Origin: Bacteroidales bacterium UBA1189
Lineage (GTDB): Bacteria > Bacteroidota > Bacteroidia > Bacteroidales > Bacteroidaceae
NCBI GenBank assembly: GCA_002309805.1
Contig: DBYJ01000010.1
Span: 94,015-158,014 of the forward strand
Length of the DNA stretch: 64,000 bases
Direction of reading: 5' to 3'
Shown here: in pieces, positions 9,854 to 16,020 of the stretch
Numbering within the stretch: position 1 is the first letter of the stretch
How the letters are laid out: every line of letters begins with the position of its first letter
Made by a program: the position numbers and the translations under genes
The notes under the pieces: generated by a model
The model's input: only the letters and a program-made list of their open reading frames with translations
What the model was told of the DNA's origin: nothing
The model's database searches: none

Positions 9854-9916
9854 CCCGCATCAAGCTACGGAAATACTAATCCTCCTCACGCTACGGAAAA
9901 TCTAATCCTCCTCCCC
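9839..9916. repeat. 26-base tandem repeat spanning the stop codon
   Basis: Three units begin CTACGGAAA at 9839, 9865 and 9891, so the period is exactly 26. The first unit contains the last codons and stop of the preceding lipoprotein gene. Confidence 0.85.
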
Positions 9917-9931
9917 GAAATCACCTGTACA

Positions 9932-10132
9932 ATGAAACTGAAGAAACGCAAAATCAAGCACGCAGCCCTGTTCTTCCTCTGCTGGTTTGCCCTTTTGGTC
10001 TTTCTGGTTGACGGCGTGCTGAAATTCCAGACGTTGGTTGACTATTTCGGCTCGTACGCACTGGTTGAAATAGCGTTGGTGCTGTTACTCCTTCTGCCCA
10101 CATGGGCCGTTTACCGATTCACCAAAGAATAA
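9932..10132 (+). CDS. small two-helix membrane protein
   Basis: 66 residues. A basic N-terminus (MKLKKRKIKH) is followed by two hydrophobic segments (about 11-27 and 43-60) with a short loop between, so it is an inner-membrane protein with both ends probably cytoplasmic. No family was recognised. Coding bias and the clean ATG support it as a real gene. Confidence 0.65.
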   Translation: MKLKKRKIKHAALFFLCWFALLVFLVDGVLKFQTLVDYFGSYALVEIALVLLLLLPTWAVYRFTKE

Positions 10133-10462
10133 CCGCATAACCATTCTGTCTGACAAACACCTGAAGCCCCGACCTGCAAATGCAAGCCAGGGCTTCTTGA
10201 GTCTATCAGTCTGCTTCGCAGAGAAATTATTCAAAATTAATTTCAAAATTATTCAAAATTAAACTCTTATCTTTTTTGTCTCATTCAAGGGGAACGAGTT
10301 ATTTTGTTTAATTTTGTTTTTAATTTTGCCTAATTTGGCCTTCGGCCTTCCTCCTTCGCACCTCGGCCATTCAAACAAGTTTGATGGCACTCGGTTTGTC
10401 GTCGGTTCTGCCCCGAGGGGCACTTCCTTTAACCTTTAACCTTTAACCCTTAACCCTTTCCC
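10133..10462. other. intergenic region with hairpin and AT-rich repeats
   Basis: No gene seen. A GAAGCCC/GGGCTTC stem (10163-10196) may end the upstream transcript. Positions 10228-10330 are variants of ATTCAAAATTA and TTTAATTTTG. Positions 10425-10460 are CCTTTAA/CCCTTAA units similar to those at 23459-23516. Confidence 0.6.
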
Positions 10463-10509
10463 CCCCACCTCCCCTCCCTCACGGGAGGGGTCGGGGGTGG
10501 GTCTTTTTA
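10463..10509 (+). terminator. GC-rich hairpin with T-run
   Basis: CCCACCTCCCCTCCC pairs across a short loop with GGGAGGGGTCGGGGGTGGG, followed by TCTTTTT. It works as a terminator for plus-strand transcription and overlaps the end of the HU-like gene. It is one of four related CT/GA-rich hairpins in the window. Confidence 0.7.
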
Positions 10510-10923
10510 GGCCAACAGCTCAGAGGGCACTCTCTTCAGCGTCTTGTTCGTGCGGACGTACTTCAGGAGGTCGGCCTCGGGGCGGAAGCGGATGCCCACC
10601 TTCTTGATGTAGCTCGACGGGTCGAAGCTTTCGGCGGGGATGACTGACTGCGCGAAGCACTTGCTCTGGAGGTTCGCCTGTAAGGCGCCGATCTCCTGCA
10701 GCACGATGCGCTGACCCTGGAGCAGATGCGTCTTGATGAACTCCTTCGCGGCCGTCAGCACGGCGATGACGTCGGCCTTCGTGACGGTGGTGGCATGCTG
10801 GATGTCCTCGGCGAGGCTCTTGAAGTCGTAGTCGCCCGTCTTCACGGCGCGGTTGGTGGCGTAGTCGACGCCCTCGGCACCTCTCGGGTTGGTGCAACCC
10901 ACAATCTGATAAGTAATTGGCAT
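10507..10923 (-). CDS. HU-like DNA-binding protein
   Basis: 138 residues, a single HU/IHF-type domain: helices around TVTKADVIAVLTAAKEFIKTHLLQGQRI, then strands LQEIGALQANL and a flexible arm region ending in FRPEADLLKYV. This longer class is common in Bacteroidales, often beside DUF3987/VirE-type proteins and polysaccharide loci, as here. It probably bends or coats DNA of the neighbouring cassette rather than serving as the main chromosomal HU (inference). The ATG at 10923 has a repeat-rich leader (AATTAGG units). Confidence 0.85.
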   Translation of the reverse strand: MPITYQIVGCTNPRGAEGVDYATNRAVKTGDYDFKSLAEDIQHATTVTKADVIAVLTAAKEFIKTHLLQGQRIVLQEIGALQANLQSKCFAQSVIPAESFDPSSYIKKVGIRFRPEADLLKYVRTNKTLKRVPSELLA

Positions 10924-10930
10924 AATAAAA

Positions 10931-10964
10931 TTAGATAATTAGGAATTAGAAATTAGGAATTAGG
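10931..10964. repeat. AATTAGG-type tandem repeat
   Basis: Units of 6-8 bases (TTAGATAATTAGGAATTAG). The same kind occurs at 24740-24766 and, inverted, at 56468-56506, always next to gene ends. Confidence 0.7.
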
Positions 10965-11053
10965 AGCCTCTCCCCATCCCTCCCCTGAAGGGAAGGGTGC
11001 TCCGGCCGGTTGTTTCACCCCTCCTTCAGGAGGGGGACGGGGGAGGCTTTTTC
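10963..11053 (+). repeat. long GC-rich hairpin element with terminal T-run
   Basis: GCCTCTCCCCATCCCTCCCC near the left end pairs imperfectly over about 25 bases with the GGAGGGGGACGGGGGAGGC side, and TTTTT follows. The element is clearly homologous to an inverted copy at 58471-58542 lying in frame in the GH31 gene: GGAGCC, GGGAAGGG and CCTCCTTCAGGAGGGGG are shared in order. It may act as a terminator here. Confidence 0.85.
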
Positions 11054-11078
11054 CGTAGTAAAGATACAACCTCTCAGA

Positions 11079-11141
11079 CAGCGCAGGGGACGGAGACGGC
11101 AGCGCAGGGGACGGAGGCGGCAGCGCAGGGCATTGACGGCG
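11079..11141. repeat. 21-base tandem repeat array
   Basis: Three units begin CAGCGCAGGG at 11079, 11100 and 11121, so the period is exactly 21. The first two units are nearly identical. It lies in a 663-base span (10924-11585) without a convincing gene. Confidence 0.85.
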
Positions 11142-11283
11142 GGGGAGGAGGCACCGCATTCACCATGCCCTCTATAGAGTAAGTATCCCGAAAAAAACGA
11201 AAAATTACGTTTTCTGCCGATTATTTTCAGGCTTATCTCAAAATTCCACTCACAACGGCCTCTCAGCAGGGGAGTGGGAAAAA

Positions 11284-11471
11284 GTATCAGGTATCACGGT
11301 ATCACCGGTTTTTTCTGATACCACCCCTCGCCGCACCTATATAGGGTTGTTTGTTATTATATATTTATATAAAGAAAAAAGAGAAATACAAAGAGAAAAA
11401 AGAAAGCAAAAGGAGGGTAAAAAAGTATCATGGGTGTCTGCGTGATACCCTGATACCTTGATACCTGATAC
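11284..11471. repeat. inverted GTATCA iteron clusters around an AT-rich core
   Basis: GTATCA occurs at 11284, 11291 and 11299, then inverted (TGATAC) at 11316; after an AT-rich core there is GTATCA at 11425 and TGATAC at 11443, 11451, 11459 and 11466. The dominant spacing is 7-8 bases. Clusters of the same word follow the S24 gene and the DUF3987 gene. Iterons flanking an AT-rich segment resemble a replication origin or a multi-site operator (inference). Confidence 0.85.
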
Positions 11472-11530
11472 CCCAACGCCCCTTCACACCCTCCAGTCTG
11501 CCAGGGGAGAAGAAAAAACTGTGCGAAACA

Positions 11531-11562
11531 CTTGCATTTCCTCATCCGTTGCGCTATCTTTG
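11531..11562 (+). promoter_or_regulatory. promoter of the small-protein/metallopeptidase pair
   Basis: CTTG at 11531-11534, 20 bases, then TATCTTTG at 11555-11562. This is a near-consensus Bacteroidetes promoter 23 bases before the ATG at 11586. It favours that start over an in-frame ATG at 11532, which lies inside the promoter. Confidence 0.8.
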
Positions 11563-11585
11563 CAGAACAAAATCGAAACAGCCGT

Positions 11586-11975
11586 ATGAAACTCTTCAGC
11601 AAACTGACGAAATCACCTCAGAAAGCGCCCTCCCTGAACGACTATCTCAGCGAGGCGGGACTGAGCGAGGAGGACCTGCAGGGCATCACCGCTTCGCTGG
11701 ACGTGGACGCCTCGGACCTGAGCAATTCACAGAAGCGGCATCTGGCCGACGAGGATGGCTTTGAGCTGAAACCGTCAACCTCCAACTTCACGGGAATGGA
11801 AATCATCTCCTGCACAGCCAGTGCCATAACCATTCTCTCGACGCTCATTTCGCTGGAGAAATGGGTGGGTTCCAAGATTTTTGTGACCATTACGCTCAAC
11901 AACGTCAAGCATCGCGTCACCGTGAACCAGGCCATCAAGGCCCTCCTCGACTCGGCAAAGAACCACAGCGCCTGA
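11586..11975 (+). CDS. small protein with one hydrophobic segment, partner of the metallopeptidase
   Basis: 129 residues. The N-terminal half is acidic and polar (LNDYLSEAGLSEEDLQGITASL), then a hydrophobic stretch MEIISCTASAITILSTLISL (about 75-94) that could be a membrane helix or buried strand. The C-terminal module (FVTITLNNVKHRVTVNQAIKALLDSAK) looks like a small alpha/beta fold. No family was recognised. It has its own promoter and ends 19 bases before the metallopeptidase start, so the two probably act together, for example as adaptor or regulator and effector (inference). Confidence 0.75.
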   Translation: MKLFSKLTKSPQKAPSLNDYLSEAGLSEEDLQGITASLDVDASDLSNSQKRHLADEDGFELKPSTSNFTGMEIISCTASAITILSTLISLEKWVGSKIFVTITLNNVKHRVTVNQAIKALLDSAKNHSA

Positions 11976-11994
11976 CCCCATTGCGGCAACGCCG

Positions 11995-13134
11995 ATGCTG
12001 ACCATCCGACCCATTGACTACAAAGAACTTGATGCCCTCGTCAGCCATCTGAACGAACAATTCAGCGGCAGCTGCCGGCTGCAACTCAGCGACGACTGCC
12101 TGATGCCCTTTCTCGACTACGGCAGCGCGGCAGCGGCAGGCGATGCCGCCATCGTGTTCAGCTCACGCATGGACACCGTACTCACCCTGTTCACCGCCCA
12201 CCCCTACGAACCGCAGCGGCTGGGGACAATCCTCCCACTCTACCTGATAGCCAACCGCCATGTGGAGGCAGGCAACTGGTACAACGCCGAAGCCGCCCTC
12301 AAAGCCCTCGAAAAAGAGACCATGATGCTGGCTATTGACCCCACACACACCGACCTGCCCGACGAGATGACCTTCTACCTCGACATGCAGGCCGAGGCGA
12401 TGCTGCTCCACGAATATGGGCACTACGCATTCCGCCGTGACCCCCGATTCCTGGACCACATCAAGCAGGTGGTGACGGAAGCCTTATTCGACGATCTGCC
12501 CCGCACCCCCGCCAACCGCTATTTCACCCGCCTGCTGCAGCGCAACGGACAGGTGATGGAGGAATTGTCGTGCGACTGGTTTGCCATGACCATCCTGGCA
12601 GACAGGCTGGGAAAGAGGTCGCTGACTGAGGACGAAATCGGGGAAGTCATCCACCAAGTGGTGCGGATGTATGCCTCGCTGGAACTCCTTGCCGAGGCCC
12701 GTCCCGTCAGGAAACAAAGCATGAAAAAAGGCTACACGAAAAGAGCTTTCGACGTGGCAAGGCCCGCCCTTGTCAGCCTTCGCGCAACGGCAGACTGGGA
12801 TGGCATATCGGCCCAAGCCATGGTGGAGGAGATGAAGGCCGCGCAAATCAGGACGCGGGCCATTCGTCGCAGCATGACGAATCTGACCTACTACAGAATG
12901 CGAAAGGACATTCCCAGCGACGTGTCGGACAAGCAGCGCGAAACCACCCTGGCCCTGCTGGCGAAACAGGAGCAGACACTCTTCCAATGGTACGCCCACC
13001 CCTACGACGCGAACGACGAGTACATCAGCTGGCGCACCCTCTCCGCGTTCTCCAAGATATATAATCTGCTTGACGACATCCCCGAGTCCGACAAAAAGGA
13101 GGTACTGAACGACATCTTCTCGAAGTTCCTCTGA
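11995..13134 (+). CDS. HExxH zinc metallopeptidase of unknown family
   Basis: 379 residues, no signal peptide, so cytoplasmic. The motif LLHEYGHYAF (about residue 138) gives the two zinc His and the catalytic Glu. About 47 residues later MEELSCDWFAM supplies a likely third ligand (Glu) and Asp, as in gluzincins. The flanks are mostly helical. The arrangement loosely recalls Lit-type (U49) phage-exclusion peptidases and stress metallopeptidases, but family membership cannot be settled by eye. It is co-transcribed with the small protein and followed by a strong terminator. Its place in an accessory cassette with an S24 protein and a sigma factor suggests stress or defence (inference). Confidence 0.8.
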   Translation: MLTIRPIDYKELDALVSHLNEQFSGSCRLQLSDDCLMPFLDYGSAAAAGDAAIVFSSRMDTVLTLFTAHPYEPQRLGTILPLYLIANRHVEAGNWYNAEAALKALEKETMMLAIDPTHTDLPDEMTFYLDMQAEAMLLHEYGHYAFRRDPRFLDHIKQVVTEALFDDLPRTPANRYFTRLLQRNGQVMEELSCDWFAMTILADRLGKRSLTEDEIGEVIHQVVRMYASLELLAEARPVRKQSMKKGYTKRAFDVARPALVSLRATADWDGISAQAMVEEMKAAQIRTRAIRRSMTNLTYYRMRKDIPSDVSDKQRETTLALLAKQEQTLFQWYAHPYDANDEYISWRTLSAFSKIYNLLDDIPESDKKEVLNDIFSKFL

Positions 13135-13244
13135 AAAGCTGAGGCAGGGAGATGGGATGAGGGGAAAACCCTGCCCTTTCGTAATTTTTTGCAAAGATAA
13201 GCGGAACCTGTACCATATTCCCGTACAGACGAGTTAAAAGATGC

Positions 13245-13279
13245 AAAACGGGCGAATTTTCCCCGTTTCGCTTTTTTTA
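13245..13279 (+). terminator. rho-independent terminator after the metallopeptidase
   Basis: AAAACGGG and CCCCGTTT form a stem around an 8-base loop, followed by CGCTTTTTTT. Confidence 0.8.
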
Positions 13280-13294
13280 TGGGGAGGGACGTCG

Positions 13295-13302
13295 TATATT
13301 TG
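13295..13302 (+). promoter_or_regulatory. -7 box before the S24-type gene
   Basis: TATATTTG, 54 bases before the ATG at 13357. A good TTTG at the -33 position is not present. It implies that translation starts at 13357 rather than at an in-frame ATG at 13279 upstream of the box. Confidence 0.5.
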
Positions 13303-13356
13303 CCGGCGAAAGAGAGAGGTAAAAAGATTATTCATTTCAAAAAAAACTACAAAACT

Positions 13357-14319
13357 ATGACAGAAGATGAACTGAAAGAACTGTTCCGCACGCTGGAGGA
13401 ACAGGGTTGGAAACCCCAGTTATGCGACACGCCGGTGCCGCTCTACGATGTACGTGTGCCCTGCGGCCCGCCTACCGAGCTGGGCGACACACCGCCCGAG
13501 GTAGTCATGATGCCCAAGGATTTCCTGTTCTCGCTTCAGGAGTTCATGGTGACGGTGACGGGCGACTCGATGGTGGATGCCGACATCGAAGAGGGCGACG
13601 TGGTGACGGTGGAGCCCAACACCCCCATCCACGACGGCGACATCGTGCTGGTGATGATTGACGGCGAGACCACGCTGAAGAGCTACTGCATGGACGAGGA
13701 GGGGCAGCCGTGGCTGGTGCCGCAGAACACGGCGTACAATGCGTTCCGCCTGTCGGAGAGCAACTCCGTATGGGTGATGGGGGTGGTGCGCGCCGTGGAG
13801 AAGCGGGCGCCGCGCGTCAGCTACCGCGCGTGCATCAAGCACATCGCCAAGGCCAAGACCAAGATGGCGCAGCCACAACCGCTCACCTCCGAGGCCGCGA
13901 AGGATTGCACGGAGGAGGAGACACACCGCCAGCACCCTGCGCCGACTTCGGCGGAGCTGACAGCCCGGGCCGTGCAGAACGCGCTTCGCCTCATGGCGGG
14001 GAAACTGAACACACAGAAGATGGCCGGGATGTCGGGGCAGGCCTTGTGGCAGGGCATCTACCGCGTGCTGGCCGATCGCGGCATCGTGAAGCCGGGTGAC
14101 TATGCGGGATTCGGACGATACATCAATGCGCTGAAGGTGGAGGGGATGAGGCTCGCCGACGAGGGTAAGGGGCTCAGCAAGACCGACGACGGTGTGCTGA
14201 AGAGACCGCTGGCGGAGTGGAACCTGACGAGTTACAAGGGGCGGAAGGGCACGTTCGACCGTTACCATCTGGCAGCCACCACCTTCGACGAAACCCTCAC
14301 GGAGTGTATGAACAAATAA
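13357..14319 (+). CDS. S24 (LexA/UmuD-type) peptidase-fold protein with extra C-terminal domain
   Basis: 320 residues. The S24 fold spans about residues 60-150: VTVTGDSMVDADIEEGD carries the nucleophile Ser of GDSM, and GETTLKSY the general-base Lys, as in LexA, UmuD and phage repressors. The first 60 residues contain no recognisable HTH. A linker rich in Gln, Pro and Thr (about 170-200) leads to a 120-residue C-terminal domain (ARAVQNALRLMAGKL ... ADRGIVKPGDYAGFGRYINALK) without a recognised family. S24 proteins sense DNA damage by RecA-stimulated self-cleavage. It may control the cassette; GTATCA repeats sit just after its stop. DNA binding through the C-terminal domain is speculation. Confidence 0.82.
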   Translation: MTEDELKELFRTLEEQGWKPQLCDTPVPLYDVRVPCGPPTELGDTPPEVVMMPKDFLFSLQEFMVTVTGDSMVDADIEEGDVVTVEPNTPIHDGDIVLVMIDGETTLKSYCMDEEGQPWLVPQNTAYNAFRLSESNSVWVMGVVRAVEKRAPRVSYRACIKHIAKAKTKMAQPQPLTSEAAKDCTEEETHRQHPAPTSAELTARAVQNALRLMAGKLNTQKMAGMSGQALWQGIYRVLADRGIVKPGDYAGFGRYINALKVEGMRLADEGKGLSKTDDGVLKRPLAEWNLTSYKGRKGTFDRYHLAATTFDETLTECMNK

Positions 14320-14342
14320 AAAACTGAACAGACAAGAAAGCG

Positions 14343-14372
14343 GTATCGCGGTATCACGGTATCAGGATATCA
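14343..14372. repeat. GTATCA iteron cluster downstream of the S24 gene
   Basis: GTATCG at 14343, GTATCA at 14351 and 14359, then a variant GATATCA; 8-base spacing as at 18358-18380. Confidence 0.8.
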
Positions 14373-14404
14373 CGCGTAACACGCTGACACCTCCACGCGC
14401 AGAT

Positions 14405-14455
14405 CCTCTCCCTCGTTCCCTCCTTTCTGGAGGACGGGGGAGAGGGTTTTTATAC
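14405..14455 (+). terminator. CT/GA-rich hairpin terminator
   Basis: CCTCTCCCTCGTTCCCTCC folds back on GGAGGACGGGGGAGAGGG and is followed by TTTTTAT. It closes the S24 transcript and belongs to the same hairpin family as 10463-10509 and 10963-11053. The rest of the 310-base gap up to 14629 shows no gene. Confidence 0.75.
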
Positions 14456-14628
14456 CCGAACCTGCGCTGAAAGCTGCGCCGTAACCTGCGCTTATGCTCC
14501 CAAACATGCTCCCATGCCCGGGATACGTAAAATTCTCATTTTTTGGGGATACCTTTACCATGTGAAGCATCGCGAAAGGGGATGCTGACACGCCCGAGAG
14601 GATTGTTTAACCATTTAAGATAAAGGAT

Positions 14629-15360
14629 ATGAAACAGCATGTATTATCAAAGGAACTCGACGACACGGAGTGCGTGGCACTGGTGGCGCAGTTGCTTGGC
14701 GACAACCGAAAGGAGGCGGCGGAGGCCCGCGAAAGGATCATCCTCGGATGCCTGCCCATGGTGGCGAGGATGGCCCAGTCGTTCAGGGGCTATGAGCGGC
14801 GGGGCGTGGAACGAGGCGACATCATCGGGGCCGGGAACCTCGCCCTGGTGGAGGCCGTCGACAACTTGAGAGCCTGGCCCGTGCCGACGCTGAAGACCTG
14901 GCTCGCCTTCCGCGTGAAGGACAAGATGAACTTGGCCGTCAGGCAGTACCTGAACATCGTGAGCGTCCCGAAGAACTGCGGCAACGAGTGCCTTGTGGAC
15001 GTGGAACGCTGCGAGGACTACGACGACGGCGAGATCCAGCGCTTGTACTTGCGCACATTTGAAGAGGAGGCCGACCAAGGCCTCATCCGCAGCTCGGCCA
15101 AGGACGAGCTCGTCAGACTGCTGACCCGCGAGCTGCCCTACGACGAACGGATGGTGCTGCACGACATGTTCCTGACCGAACCTGCGCTGACCGCAAAGGA
15201 CATTGCCCTGCAGACGGGCATAAATCCCCACAAAGTGTGGGTGCTGAAGGACAAGGCCATCCGCAGGCTGAAGAGCAGTCCGCAAGGAGGAAGGATCCTC
15301 GCGCTGCTGCACGAGTACCTCGCCGACGACGTGTGGGAGAACACCTCTGACGCCTGCTGA
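14629..15360 (+). CDS. sigma-70-family-like factor
   Basis: 243 residues. The N-terminal half fits sigma region 2: LPMVARMAQSFRGYERRGVE, then GDIIGAGNLALVEAVDNLR, matching the core-binding DLIQEGNxGLxxAVDxFD motif, and FRVKDKMNLAVRQYL. The C-terminal part has a region-4-like HTH: LPYDERMVLHDMF ... TAKDIALQTGINPHKVWVLKDKAIRRLK. Region 1.1 is absent and the -10 recognition part is atypical, so it is likely a divergent factor of mobile-element type directing its own promoters (inference). It is followed by the 240-bp dispersed element and then two further cassette genes on the same strand. Confidence 0.8.
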   Translation: MKQHVLSKELDDTECVALVAQLLGDNRKEAAEARERIILGCLPMVARMAQSFRGYERRGVERGDIIGAGNLALVEAVDNLRAWPVPTLKTWLAFRVKDKMNLAVRQYLNIVSVPKNCGNECLVDVERCEDYDDGEIQRLYLRTFEEEADQGLIRSSAKDELVRLLTRELPYDERMVLHDMFLTEPALTAKDIALQTGINPHKVWVLKDKAIRRLKSSPQGGRILALLHEYLADDVWENTSDAC

Positions 15361-15372
15361 AAAAATTTAATT

Positions 15373-15613
15373 GGAAGTTAAAAGGGAAGTAAAAAGGGGA
15401 GTTAAGCCGACTTTGCCGGCTGGGAGTTATGCGCTCCGCGCAGGACAACAGTAATGAGTTAGAGGACATTCGTCCACGAGCGAAGCGAGTTAACTTCCAT
15501 GAGCGAAGCAAACGGACGGAGCAGCAAGAGCCATCAAGCTTGCTTGAATGGCCGAGTCGTGAGGGACGAAGGCGAAGCCAATTAACTTCCACTTTAACTT
15601 CCACTTTAACTTC
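15373..15613 (+). mobile_element. dispersed element of about 240 bp, copy A
   Basis: It begins GGAAGTTAAAAGGGAAGT and ends with ACTTTAACTTCC units, so the ends are inverted repeats. The core (CATTCGTCCACGAGCGAAG, CGGACGGAGCAGC, GCCGAGTCGTGAGGGACGA) matches copy B at 56518-56755 in inverse orientation along most of its length. No transposase is present, so it is MITE-like or a structured RNA element (inference). A short open frame through the core has no support as a protein. Confidence 0.85.
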
Positions 15614-15662
15614 ATTCTTAATTCTTAACTCTTAATTCTTAATTCTTAACTCTTAACTCATT
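15614..15662. repeat. CTTAACT/CTTAATT tandem repeat
   Basis: Runs of ATTCTTAATTCTTAACTC between copy A of the dispersed element and the next gene. Confidence 0.7.
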
Positions 15663-15665
15663 GAC

Positions 15666-15992
15666 ATGAAACAGACATTGAAAAACTGCGATGTGATTCT
15701 GACGTGCGACCGCCCCGTGAAGGACGGCGATGTGATGCTGGGCGTGGGCTGCCTGAAGAGGGCACGGCACCAGTTCCTCTTTGAGAAGATGTGCGACGTG
15801 GCGTACCGCAAGAACCCCCGTGTGTTCAAGGGCAAGTACTGGAGCGTCCGCTCCACACGGCTGGGATTCCGTTTCACGGGCATCGTCTCGCCCAACCTCC
15901 TCAGCGAGATGGGCACGACGGCGCTGATTGAAGCGATGAGCTGCGAGGTGCGCGAGGCCGCCGCCAAGCTGGAGATGTACCTGACTGCCTGA
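15666..15992 (+). CDS. hypothetical 108-residue protein of the cassette
   Basis: Not recognised. 108 residues, soluble, basic in the middle (CLKRARHQFLFEKMCDVAYRKNPRVFKGKYWSVRSTRLGF), with a C-terminal helix (ALIEAMSCEVREAAAKLEMYL). It lies 28 bases before the DUF3987-type gene on the same strand, so the two are probably co-transcribed. Coding bias and the tight spacing argue that it is real. A role in DNA binding or as an accessory to the primase-like protein is a guess. Confidence 0.7.
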   Translation: MKQTLKNCDVILTCDRPVKDGDVMLGVGCLKRARHQFLFEKMCDVAYRKNPRVFKGKYWSVRSTRLGFRFTGIVSPNLLSEMGTTALIEAMSCEVREAAAKLEMYLTA

Positions 15993-16020
15993 CCATAAAC
16001 GAATCTGACCGAAAACGACG

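Noticed and set aside
10997..11182. Open frame of 61 codons over the hairpin and the 21-base array
   Set aside because: It consists only of repeat sequence (TAQGTE heptads) and has no promoter or start context.
13192..13199. TATCTTTG on the minus strand after the metallopeptidase gene (possible antisense promoter)
   Set aside because: No -33 TTTG at 19-21 bases and no gene downstream on that strand.
15429..15635. Short open frame (68 codons) through element copy A, with a similar frame in copy B
   Set aside because: The shared residues follow from nucleotide-level similarity of the repeat; differences are not enriched at third codon positions, and no start signal is evident.
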